A stretch of 64,000 bases of DNA from Welwitschia mirabilis (lineage: Eukaryota > Gnetophyta > Gnetopsida > Welwitschiales): positions 70,914,974 through 70,978,973 of the forward strand of contig JBOZIK010000001.1 in the NCBI GenBank assembly GCA_051453625.1, read 5' to 3'. A program made the position numbers and the translations under genes. Below the pieces are notes generated by a model. It was not told the origin of the DNA, did not search any database, and was given only the letters and a program-made list of their open reading frames with translations. Position 1 is the stretch's first letter. Each line of letters opens with the position of its first letter. Shown in pieces: positions 36,334 to 47,704 of this stretch.

Positions 36334-37749
36334 TTATCTTTCAAATTTTTAATAGTGATTTTCAAATATTTCATTTTAAATTTTTTGATTTGGATGTTAT
36401 TTTTAGCATATCTTTCATATTGAATTTTTAAGCTTGATTGTTATATCTTACCTCTTGAATTTTTTAACTTATTCTAAAGCTTTCATTTTACATTATTGAG
36501 CTTATTATATCTTCTAGTTCTTTATGTTATTCTAGCAATATAATAGACTAATTGGGTTATTACCTCCTACCATGCAATCCTTACAATTCTTTAGTAATTT
36601 CATCCATATTTTTATGGACAACATTATAGTATCTTAAAATTTCTAGAGTCTAGATTTTATTATATATTATAAAGTATATTATAAAATATATCATGATATG
36701 AAAAATGAAATATTGATTTTTTCATATTAATACAAAACAAAAAATAGAATAAGTAGGTTATTCTTTTCTTACATGTGCACTTTGTGATTCCTTTGGTAAT
36801 TCTCCCTATACATCAAGTACATAGCATTTAAGTATCCCAAACTTTCCTAAGTTTGGTTTCAACCATATACTATGAAGTGAAATTTAATGTATGATGACAT
36901 AAGGCTCTAGGAATGAAAAGATAACAGGATGACTACATAAAATAAAAATATAAGAGTTAATGTAAAGGTAGATATATTCCTAATTAAGTAGTTCTTAATT
37001 AAACAAATGGTAGGAGGATCCTCAGATATTGATATGTTATAAAAGAATTACATAAAATATGTACTTATTTTCAATATAGGTCTTAACTAAGATAAATCCT
37101 AAAACTTTGTATCATCTAAATTCATTTCTTATATATCATCAATTTTAAATTAATTTACATGTGTCCCTATAAACTTAAATTAAAATGATAAGAGTTTAAG
37201 TGATGGACTACTAGAATAGATTGATTAAGATGTTTATGTTATTAACTATTGATAAATGAATGGTTATCTTTGAGGCCCAAAATCTTACTAGTACAATGAG
37301 AAAATACTTATAAAATCTAAAAGGAACTAGTCCATCTAGATCAAAGTTTTCTAGAAATTTGTGTAGTTTAAAATCTTATCATGGAAGGCTTTCATTCGTT
37401 TCTTAGAGATTTTTAATTATAATACACTTAATTTAAGATTTTTTTTAAATTATTTATATTTATTTTATTAAATTATAAAATTTTTCAAGTTTATAATCAA
37501 GTTAATTAATATAAAAAAAATCTTTATATTCTTTTCAACAAGAAGGTAAAAATTATTTCTAGAAATAAGCCTATTTAGAGATATTCTAATAGAGATTTTA
37601 TAGGTATTTTAATAAACCTAGAGAGCATTATTCAGGTGGAGTGTATAAGAAATTTATTAGTAACATTACTTAATCAATTGATGATGATTACCATATTAAA
37701 TCCATAATGTTGGTCTCATAGGTTAGGATCATGAGTGTAAAAAAGGTTT
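36334..37749. other. 1.4-kb spacer between the tail-to-tail 3' LTRs of E2 and E3
   Basis: Very AT-rich, including runs of T/A at about 37435-37520. No gene or repeat pair recognised. Confidence 0.55.
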
Positions 37750-37754
37750 GTATA

Positions 37755-38999
37755 TATTGCAATGTAAATTTATGTAATCCTTCAATCCTTAAGAAAATCT
37801 TATAGATCATAAATGCTTATACAAAAAACATATTAGTATAGATGAGAGTTGACTAAAATGTCGTAAGCCATTAAAGACACTAGGATAGAATTAGAGAATT
37901 GATTTCTACAAAGCATTTTTATTCTTTTTTTTCTTTTAAGCAAATAAAATTAGAACAATGTAAAAATGCAATGCAAGGTGAATGCAAATGCAACACTTAT
38001 AAATAAGATGCACATGAAATAACTCTAAGTAATGAATCTATTTAACTACCAATCTTTCTATCATCAAGATCAGCCCTTAGATTAATTAGGAAAAACTATC
38101 ACTTAACCCTAATCAACATAATCTATAAGATACAATAAATAGAATATAGATAAATGCAACTACTAAGTGATGAAAATGTAATATGAAATGGAATGCAAGT
38201 ACTAAACTAATAATGTCAACCTTAAAAAAGTTTACCATTATGATCTAGATAAATTATAAAACTTTCATGAAATAATAACTAACATAAATCATAAGGGAGA
38301 TGTACAAAATGAAAGTAAATCAATATTTTATTAATCTCAAGCCAATATCCACTTACAAAGTAGTAGCATCTTAATAGAGGATACATAGCCCAATACCAAG
38401 GAATACTTTCTCTATAGTATAGAATGGATCTCTTACCCTTTAATTTCCCATCATAAGACTGTCCAGTATAAAAGATGATTTTCATACTGAGGACAAGGGA
38501 GTACCTATAGTTTTATTAAAAGTTCTGAAAAAAAACACTAGAAGTTGGAGATGAATCATAGAAACCCACATGGGGTACATTACCCACTACAAAGATAATT
38601 CATTTTGTTCATATAAAATAGTTATCATCCTGACTATTATTTGGATCACTCTAGGGATGATATCCTATAATAAGAGATGACTCATGAATTTTAACCTCAT
38701 AGCCTCAGTCCATATCACTATCACTATTGTCCTGACTTCATGGAAATGAAAGAGGATATGATAGTCTTCTTAAGCTCTTTGACTAAGAGAAATTAGCTTC
38801 TTGAATCATTATTATTCTCCTCAAAATGTTAAGTATCATAATATTCTTGAAATACGTTCAAATATATCAAGAATTGCATGTTTCTATGGTCATCCCATCA
38901 ACTTTATATGATCATAAAAACTCCACCTAAACTTATCAAAATATCCTACAAAAGTATTTAAAATACCCCATCAAATACGTATAATTTGCTATTATAACA
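37755..38999 (-). repeat. E3 3' LTR (1245 bp)
   Basis: Read on the minus strand it starts TGTTATAATAGC at 38999 and ends near CATTGCAATA at 37755. It matches 55485-56742, and by reverse complement both E2 LTRs. The purine-rich AAGTAGGAGTCTC just right of 38999 is the polypurine tract. Confidence 0.85.
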
Positions 39000-41900
39000 G
39001 AGACTCCTACTTAGCCTTGTTAATCCCTAATAAAGTAAGCAATCAACTACAAATTATGAGCCAAATTGAATAAGATAAATGATAACTAGAAAAATGTAAA
39101 TTAAGTTTAGAAATATTTATCATGTAATATTAAATATTAAAAACTAATAAATGGATCTATTACCTCTATAAGACGTACAATATGTTATCATCTGGATGAC
39201 AGTCTAGACAACTGTGGGGTTGACTTGCTTAAGAAATCAAAATAAAAGTTAAGTTCTTGTGAACATGATCATTAGAAACATTAGAGTACTATGGTCTATG
39301 TTATTCCCTTACCTAAAAGATTAGTCACATTGAGAAATAAAATTTACATGTCATACATGAAAATTGTCATAATATATAATCATGATAACATATAAAAATG
39401 ATGATTTGTATGAATAATCAAAGTAGTAATAACTAAAAATGATGTGTATAAATTAATTAGTAAGTTTTAAATACAATCTAAAAAAGGCAAATACATTAAA
39501 CATAATCATAACATTACTCCCTTTATTTATGGTCTCCTAAATCTCCTAGATTACACCTATAAGAAGGCCTACAACTGCTCTATTATGGTCTATTAAACAA
39601 TGTCCATAGTGCATATCATACAAATAATATAAAATTAGATACTCACTAGTGCATCGCATATATGTATCATGAAAGCTAAAAATAGCCCTTATAATTCAAA
39701 TTTTTTCTTAATATCTTAAAAATATCTCAGAAATATGTCCTTCCCTCCTCCTTCCACCCTATCTCATAAGCAATCCAATATGTCATGTATTGCAATAATG
39801 AAAGGAGAAGTTGTTATCGTCCAAGTTGTCATCTAGACAATAGACATGGAAAACGATCAAATTAAAAAACTTTGACAAAACAAAAAAGTCTAGGTAGAGC
39901 TAAATAATTAATGATAGCAATAGTGAGCATTAAAAATTTATCACAAGATCCAAGAAATAAATGAAAGCTAAGAATCATTAACAAAAGGATCAAGGTAAAG
40001 TGGCCAAAAGTGGAAAGAACTCAAGGCAAGAGAAAAAGGGCTACATGATAGGGTAATGATAATGCATCAAGTAAAGAGAAACAATACTAAAGAAAACTCC
40101 TCAAATATGCCCAAATACAAAATCATTTAAGAGTAACAAGTGAATGTGCTAAAACTCAAAAGAAATAAAAAAAGTATCATTATGAATAAAAGGAACATCA
40201 TCTATAAAAACTACCAAAGAAGGACAACCGCCATGAATAAAAATCACAAGTGAAAAGAAAAATATAATAAGGANNNNNNNNNNNNNNNNNNNNNNNNNNN
40301 NNNNNNNNNNNNNNNNNNNNNNNNNNNNNNNNNNNNNNNNNNNNNNNNNNNNNNNNNNNNNNNNNNNNNNNNNNNNNNNNNNNNNNNNNNNNNNNNNNNN
40401 NNNNNNNNNNNNNNNNNNNNNNNNNNNNNNNNNNNNNNNNNNNNNNNNNNNNNNNNNNNNNNNNNNNNNNNNNNNNNNNNNNNNNNNNNNNNNNNNNNNN
40501 NNNNNNNNNNNNNNNNNNNNNNNNNNNNNNNNNNNNNNNNNNNNNNNNNNNNNNNNNNNNNNNNNNNNNNNNNNNNNNNNNNNNNNNNNNNNNNNNNNNN
40601 NNNNNNNNNNNNNNNNNNNNNNNNNNNNNNNNNNNNNNNNNNNNNNNNNNNNNNNNNNNNNNNNNNNNNNNNNNNNNNNNNNNNNNNNNNNNNNNNNNNN
40701 NNNNNNNNNNNNNNNNNNNNNNNNNNNNNNNNNNNNNNNNNNNNNNNNNNNNNNNNNNNNNNNNNNNNNNNNNNNNNNNNNNNNNNNNNNNNNNNNNNNN
40801 NNNNNNNNNNNNNNNNACCGGCATGAATAAAAATCACAAGTGTAAAGAAAAATATAATAAGGAAACTACTAAATAATGAGGTCCTAAAAATTATGCTAAA
40901 AAAGTATAAAAATGAAAATATCAAAAAAAAACTAGAAAAGATAAAAAGTGAAAATGAATAACTAGAAATATAAAGAAGATTGTTTGCCTATTCTAAATTC
41001 TAACCTAGCAAAGTCCCTTGGTAAAGATCATAAAATCACTTAATTTGTGATGCATGGCATGATGTAAAAACTTTAGAAACTACCACTATAATAGGCAATG
41101 ATTATGACAATGTCAAAAAGATATAATGTTCTGAATAAATAAATGATAAGATCAAAAGATGCTTAGGAATGGACTCACTTGCTCACATCCTAAAACTACA
41201 TCAGAATCCTATAAAGTAAAATGATCATGTGAAAGTATTATATGAATAATGAGTATTAAACAAAACTAGTGCCTCTTATAACACCAAGAAGATCACTAAT
41301 CCTATAGCTCTAAGTTATAATTATTTCCATGTTAAGGGGAGTCCAACCATTATCAGAGGAGTAATAACCTCTAAATCATGGTTAACTAATTCCCTAGTAG
41401 AGTTCCCATAGCTAGCAATCCTACTAAAGGTCCCTCTTAACAAAATTTACTCCAATGTGGTAGGGCATCATGGTGATCACGTTTTTAGCTCAAATATAAA
41501 AGATCGTGATTATTTTTTATTTCTTTTCTTATTTTTTGTTTTAATAGAAGTAAATCCCACATGATTAAGTACTCTTAAAGATAAGGGTAAAGAAATGCAA
41601 GAAATAAGGGATAACACACTTAAACTACTAAAGACTCATACCATTTAAAAAGAATACAAGAACTAATGAATCTTCCTTTAAAATGAAGTTCATAGACATA
41701 TGAATATCTTAGGACTAAGTGAACTCAATCTTATCACTTTAAAATGACCAAGTACAATATTTACTAGTTCATGATAACTTCATAAAATAATATATAATTT
41801 AATTTAAAGATGTTCAAGTGATAGCATGATATCCACCAAAGGAATTAACTAAGAAAGAATTTAGACAATGGCAAGAAGAAAGTCCTCCTCATAAGGGGAG

Positions 41901-42300
41901 CTTCCAAGACAAGTGCTTCTATCATGTCCAAGATTTAATCAATAGGAGATTCATAGATTTTCAACCTTTATCCATTAACTTTCTAAATTTTTCTAGTGTT
42001 TTAATTAGAGATTTTAATTGAGCCATTAGGATGTACTTTTTATACAAGATAAGAATCTAACCATTTAGAGGTTAACTTGTTGTGTAAAAGATGCACTTAA
42101 GTGTTGTATAAAAAAACTAGTTAACTTGGTTCAAATTACTTATGAATTATTTTTTATCATGTTTGAACTTGAATTGGGATTTATAGATAAGATAACGATG
42201 TATAACATGAGTACTTTTTTATCTAAGTAATTAAGTTAGACTAATTAAGTCTTAATATTTTCATCTAAGTTCATAAGATTAAGTTGATGGATGGACTGAT
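39000..42300 (-). other. E3 3' non-coding region
   Basis: It lies between the integrase remnant and the 3' LTR. Blocks such as minus-strand 41480-41220 align with E2 33240-33480. An N gap interrupts it at 40274-40816. No coding region recognised. Confidence 0.6.
40274..40816. other. Assembly gap (543 N) flanked by a 47-bp direct repeat
   Basis: The 47 bases before the gap (40227-40273) recur immediately after it (40817-40863) with two mismatches, either a ~590-bp tandem repeat or two overlapping contig ends. Confidence 1.
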
Positions 42301-42319
42301 AAGAGTTATAGCAAACATC

Positions 42320-43140
42320 AACTAGCAAAACGCAAACATTTATGTATAGAAGTTCATAAGATAAAAAGCCAAGAGAATTTCTCCAATAGTATGATAATTC
42401 CAAAGAATGTCATTAATTTTAAAATTCCAAGTTTTCTTATTGATAGAGATAAGTTTTTGAAGCATCTTCTTAATTTCCCTATTAGCATTTTTAGCTTGAT
42501 CATTGAATGGTGGATGATAAACATAAGCAATTCTATGTTCAATTCCAATAGATAAAGGAAGTTTCCAAAAAAAATGATTGATAAAATAAGTTATTTGATC
42601 ACTAATTATGATTTTAAGAAAACCAAAACAATAAAAGATATAAGTTCAGGAAAAATTACAAATAGTTTGGGCATCATTTTTTATAGTAATAATAGATCTA
42701 ATCTACTTGGTAATATAATCAATAGTCAGTAAGATGTAATTTTTATCATGAGAAGGTTGTTTGATAGGAGCTATAAAGTCAATCCCTAATAGTCAAAAGG
42801 TTCACGTTCAAAAATAGGTTTAAGGGGCATATCTTGAGAGTGAGTTAGACTACCATAACATTGATAAGCATTATACCTTCCATCAAAGTTAAAAGAATCC
42901 TTAAAAATGATAGGCATTAAAAACTAAAGTGAAGAATTTTTATTGTATTCTTTAATCCACTAAAGGATTCTCCACATACCCCATTATGGTCAAGGTTAAG
43001 GATGTTAAGCTTTTTCCATTCTAGCATACATTTATGCATGATTTAATCTTTGCATCTTTGGTAAAGAGGGGGAGCATTTGGCTAATAATCACTAGTCCTC
43101 TAGAAAAAATATTTTTATTGGTTATAATTCTAATTCTGAG
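42320..43140 (-). pseudogene. E3 integrase remnant (Athila-like)
   Basis: Minus-strand frames near 42360-42550 read EHRIAYVYHPPFNDQAKNAN and NREIKKMLQKLI, then FKINDILWNYHT. This is the C-terminal part of the gypsy integrase core (family form: hRIAtpYHPQTnGQaEvsNREIK, then DALWAYRTA). Just upstream a shifted frame shows the KNDAQTI-like stretch expected before the second catalytic Asp. The zinc-binding region near 43000-43100 is barely readable. Multiple stops and shifts. Confidence 0.8.
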
Positions 43141-44375
43141 GTGTTTTTATGGTAATAAGGTAATTAAAAATTTTATCATACCAAGGAGTAGAATGATTAG
43201 AAAAGATGGCATAGATTTATTTAATAGTAAAGAGTTATTTATTAAAAAATTAATCCTTAAATGGAATTTTATCAATAAAACAAGAAAGTTAAGACAAGTG
43301 GTCCACAATACTATTATGTTTCTTAGCTTTATCAATGATGATAAGATTTAATTCTAGCATAAGAAGAATTCATATAATAAGTCTAGCACTTAAATATTCC
43401 TTGGTTATAAGATAATATATAGCCACATGATCCATATAAACATTGGTATGGAAGTCAAAAAAATAGTGTCTAATATAATCAATGTAAATGATAATGGCAA
43501 TCATTTCTTTTTCAGTGGTAGTATAGTTGATTGGGCCTTTGATAAAGTTTTACTAAGATAATATATGACTTTAATCAAGAACCCAATCCATAACAATGTT
43601 AATAACGTTAATATAAGTTCAACATCCTTAATCTAATCTAGTCCCATTATAATAGATTTAAAAAAAAATTATCTTTAGATGTTTCAAAAGCAAGTTGATA
43701 TGAGTTATTCCAATCAAATTTAGCTTCTCTTTCAAGTAATGAGTAAAGTGGTTTACAAATCTTAGCATAGTCTTAAATATAATAGTGATAGAAACTAGCA
43801 TGATCAAGGAAAGATATAATAGGTTTAATATTAGTTAGAGGGTTAAGGTTTTGAATGATACTAAGTTTTATGGAGTCCATCTTAATTCCCTCACTAGAAA
43901 TGTATAATCTAAAACAATTCCATTGTTAATAAGAAAGAAATTTTTTTCCAACTCAAGTGTAGACCACTTTCCATACATTTGTCTAAGAATTTCTCTAACT
44001 TTTTCATAATTTATTTAAAATTTTTATCAAAGATTAAGAATTCACCCATAAAGATCTTAATGGATTCCTCTATCACATCATAAAATATACCCATTATTAC
44101 TCACTAAAAAGTTTTAAGAGAGTTAAAAAGTCTAAAAGAAATTCTTCTAAAGGCAAAGGTTCCAAAGAAAGATGTAAAGGTTGTCTTAGCTTAATCTTCA
44201 CTAACTATTCAAACCTGATTGTAACCACTATACCCATCAAGAAAATAGTAGTAAGCATGTCCTTGTATTCTATCAAGTACTTAATTAAGAAAGAATAAAG
44301 AACAATGATCTTTCTTAGTAACCTAATTAAGTCTTCTAAAGTTAATGCACATTCTCCACTTTTCATATTTTTTAA
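43141..44375 (-). pseudogene. E3 reverse transcriptase and RNase H remnant (Athila-like)
   Basis: Minus-strand frames read KWRMCINFRRLN, VTKKDHCSLFFLN, YYYFLDGYSGYNQV (about 44210-44255), TTFTSFFGTFAFRR and DVIEESIKIFMGEFLIF. The last covers the active site, where the family has F-M-D-D-F. Here it is F-M-G-E-F (MGE at 44041-44049), so both catalytic aspartates are lost. Further left come EKFLDKCMESGLHLSWKK, FAKICKPLYSLLEREAKFDW and an RNase H-like IYYLSKTLSKAQSTILPLKK. FLDGYSGYNQ and the tRNA-Asp primer site both point to Athila. Stops are frequent. Confidence 0.85.
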
Positions 44376-45152
44376 TTACTACCATCAAGGGGTTAATCCA
44401 CTCATTATTATATATAGTGTAGATGATTTCAACATTCATAAGTTTAATAATTTCATCCTTGACTACTTACTTAAGGATTGGGTTAAGTAATCGTTGGGGT
44501 TTCCTAACTACTTTAGCATTATCTGGACCACTTTGATTTGATGAAATATTTGGGATGCTTGGTTGAAAGTTGGAGTTTTTTAGTTGTAAGTTTGAGTTTC
44601 TAAATATATTCTTAAAAGTTTATTTGGGAGGACTTTAATTAAATGCACATACTTTCTCAAACATCCTCTCTTCACATGTTATTATTTCGGGGCATTCTTT
44701 TGTTAGATGAAAGTTGTCCTCATATATATCACATGTTGAAGTTGTGTTTTCTTCTTTTGCAACTATTACATCAAATACCATTTAGGTGTATTTTTACAAA
44801 GTGGTAGTGAAATCCTTAATCATATTTAGTTAAATCATATTTCTCTTCCTCCTTATCATGTTTTACTTCTTTTAATTCTTTTATGGTTTGGCCTATACTT
44901 TGATTTTCTTTAGAAGTTAATTTTGGCCAAGTTTGACTTATTTCAACTAGATCTTCCAACAACTTTCATGAATCATCTAAGGTTAAGTTTATCAAGTTTT
45001 CATTATAAGAAAATTCTATAAGTTTTTTATTTGATTATTTCATCTACTATAAATATAATTTATCAATTATTCTTTAGGAAATTCATCAATACGGTTGGAA
45101 TGAATAGCTATGATAAATTATTCATAAGTTGTAAAATACTCTTCTTGAGGTT
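44376..45152 (-). other. E3 interior upstream of RT, unrecognised
   Basis: This is where protease and the end of gag would lie. I could not recognise a protease motif. The stretch ends at the Copia-2 insertion point. Confidence 0.45.
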
Positions 45153-46363
45153 TAAAATACAGATCGATCCTAAAAGGGGGTTAATAAGTCATAATAAAAA
45201 TACTTATCCATTTTGAAGATCTACAAATAAAATACAAACACTCCACCAAAAAATCATAGAATATTTTTAATGATGGATAGACACCACCCTTCAACGCTTA
45301 GACAACCTCTCTTTAGCTAGCATAAATTAATCTCAAAGATTGGTTTTCAGGCTTATCATAAATCTATATAATCACTAGTGAATTTTGAAGCTGATCCACA
45401 ACCCTGAAAGAAAGGATTTAAGCAAAGTGCATAAATTCATAGTTATGCTCCACAGGAAAAAAATTCACAGCAAGCTTTGATAAGCATAAGTATGAAGAGA
45501 AGCTCCTAAAAAGAAATATGAACTCATAATATTTCAAGTGTAGTGCATACAGAACTTGTAATAATAATTGATGTAATGTATCAATATAAAAAGTGGTAAC
45601 CTTCATTATTGAGAGGAAGGTACTTAAATAGAGCAACCCAAAAAATTAGCCATTTAGAGATAAAAAGCAGACCATTGAAACTGACTCTGCCCTTTTCTGA
45701 TGAACTACGAAAGTATAACGATTATATTTAAAATACATTAGGTCAACTTTATAATAATCTTGATCACCTTAGTATTTGATTGCTCTTGTCCATTTTGTTT
45801 AGTCACTCTTTCTTGACTTAGATTTAACAGTCTACTTATTAAATTACCCTTACAGAAATATTCAATCACCCTTGTCAGATTCTTGATAGTGCTACATCAG
45901 AACATTTGTTCACCTTTAATAAATATGAGGTTGATCTTATTAAGATCATCCTAACTTGAAATCTTAGTTGGCCTCTTTATGGTCATTTGTGGAAAGTATG
46001 TGATTACCCTTAATTATATCTTTGGTTATTCTCACTGTTAATAGACTTAAATTTACAAAATGTAGTTCGATCTTCCTTGAGCATAAGATAGGTTACCCAC
46101 TTTTGTCTCAGTCTGAAATAGATTTGAAAGTTGATCATCCTACATGATATACATAGTTGTCTATGATATAACTAGTCTTCATCTGAGTAGTAATTTGTTT
46201 ACCTAGACTTGGAGCCACGGTCACCCAATCCTAAAGCAGCTTTACCTNNNNNNNNNNCCCCCCTTCTTTTTCCCATATGATCATCCACTACTATAAAGTT
46301 TCTACAAAATAACTAACTTCACAAAGAATCATTAATTTAATCAATGATAGCAGGTTCTTAACA
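45153..46363 (-). repeat. Copia-2 3' LTR (1211 bp, holds a 10-N gap)
   Basis: It aligns with 53122-54328. The left end reads TTAAAATAC where the other LTR has TTGAAATAC, so the canonical TG became TA. The right end is TTAACA at 46363, followed by the polypurine tract. N at 46248-46257 replaces roughly 15 bases present in the other LTR. Confidence 0.88.
46248..46257. other. Assembly gap (10 N)
   Basis: Ten N inside the Copia-2 3' LTR, next to a C run. Confidence 1.
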
Positions 46364-46378
46364 AACTTCCCCTTTGTC
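46364..46378 (-). other. Polypurine tract of Copia-2
   Basis: On the minus strand it reads GACAAAGGGGAAGTT, directly before the LTR start TGTTAAGAACC. This is typical of plant copia. Confidence 0.85.
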
Positions 46379-46669
46379 ATTGATAAAGGAAAAGACTATT
46401 TTAAAATGTGTGCTCCTCCTTAATCAAATACATTAGTAATCAAGTTAAATTAACACGAGTTTCACAGGTTAAAAAAATAGTTTACACAAAAGAGATCTTC
46501 ATTGGTATAAAAACACATTTTGTATTAATCAAAAAATTGGAATTTTGAGATACAACTGAAATATTATAATTGACATTAAAATTTACAAAAATACATATGA
46601 TAAAATACAATTTATTCTTTCCCTTTTTTACAAAATCAAGGATAGGAGTACAATAAGATATGGAGAAAA

Positions 46670-47116
46670 TGAAAATATTTAATCAAACTTTGATCCTTCA
46701 GAAGACTAGCTGACATCACTCTAAGAAGGGTTAAACACTGTAGTACCACTAGCAATGAGAGCAGCCTTGGTATGCCAAGTGTAAAAATATAGAGGATGCA
46801 AAATATAAAGGATCTTTAGAGTATAGTAGCCTTTGACCTTAGGCCTAGAAGGATTGATAGGCTCCTTAAAGATATGTACCTTAGAGAGTGTGGCATGATC
46901 AATGAGCCCCATGGGCTTTTGAACCTCCTACTGATCAAGATGAGGAATGTCAAAATGTCACAGGTCCTCTTCAATTTAATGGGAATTAACTCAAAATGCT
47001 TTTAAAAGTATTCTATTTACTTTAGGCTCATTTTGAAAAATATCTAGCTAGAAGATTTGATAGCAGCCTTCTTTCTTCTCTTTCTAGAACCCTTTCCTAA
47101 TTATTAAGAAGCCATT
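46670..47116 (-). pseudogene. Copia-2 extra 3' ORF remnant
   Basis: A minus-strand ATG at 47116-47114 starts MAS, then two stops, then LGKGSRKRRKKAAIK, a basic N-terminus. Further on the same strand, 46721-46912 is an open stretch with no recognised domain. The position (between RNase H and polypurine tract) equals that of the longer extra ORF of Copia-1, so it is probably the truncated remains of the same kind of third ORF. Confidence 0.4.
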
Positions 47117-47279
47117 TGTAGACTAGACCTAAAGAGAAAAAAACATATGAAAGGAGAAGAGTGGGCTATAAGAGCTAAGGAAAATGATAAAGAAGAAATA
47201 AATGATGGTTTGAAAAGGGGTGGGTAGATTTAAAAATCCATGGTACATTACCTTAAACATGAGTAACTAATCAGTAAGA

Positions 47280-47640
47280 TTAGACAACCCATGTAAAATT
47301 TTTAAAATTAAACAATAAGGCAGCAGTCGACCATAAATAATAAGTGGTTAACCCTGTAAGAGGAAAATTTGATAGTGAAAGCTAAGGTAAAGTTGATTGA
47401 CTCAAAAATAATGAGTAATTAATCTAATTTACCCAGAAAAATATCTTAATGAGGTTGATCTTAAAACATAAGTAGTCAACCTAGTTACAAGATGATTTCA
47501 CAAAAAACACTAAGATAAGATAGTCAATCCAAATATAAGGTTAGGTCGACCTAAAGTAAAAATAAATTTAACAGAAAAAACCAAAAGATAAATGATCACC
47601 CCAACTTACTGAGGAGGTTAACCAGGGTTTAATTTGATAT
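47280..47640. repeat. Scattered GTYRACC-type motifs between RNase H and the extra ORF of Copia-2
   Basis: GTCGACC, GTTAACCC, GTTGATTGAC, GTCAACC, GTCAATCC, GGTCGACC and GTTAACC occur at irregular 30-60 base spacing. Similar motifs occupy the same position and the LTR in Copia-1. Confidence 0.5.
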
Positions 47641-47704
47641 AACAAAGAAATTTTTAAACCTATGAACTGAACTGTAATATTTAGTTGAGAGTAGGTTTTT
47701 TAGG

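Noticed and set aside
40198-40924. Minus-strand frames of 208 and 226 codons
   Set aside because: They span the 543-N gap; the real sequence at their ends is AT-rich repeat.
42354-43351. Small ORFs at 42354-42548, 43034-43351 and 43147-43335 as separate genes
   Set aside because: The minus-strand ones are off-frame readings of the E3 integrase and RNase H remnants, and the plus-strand one is antisense to them.
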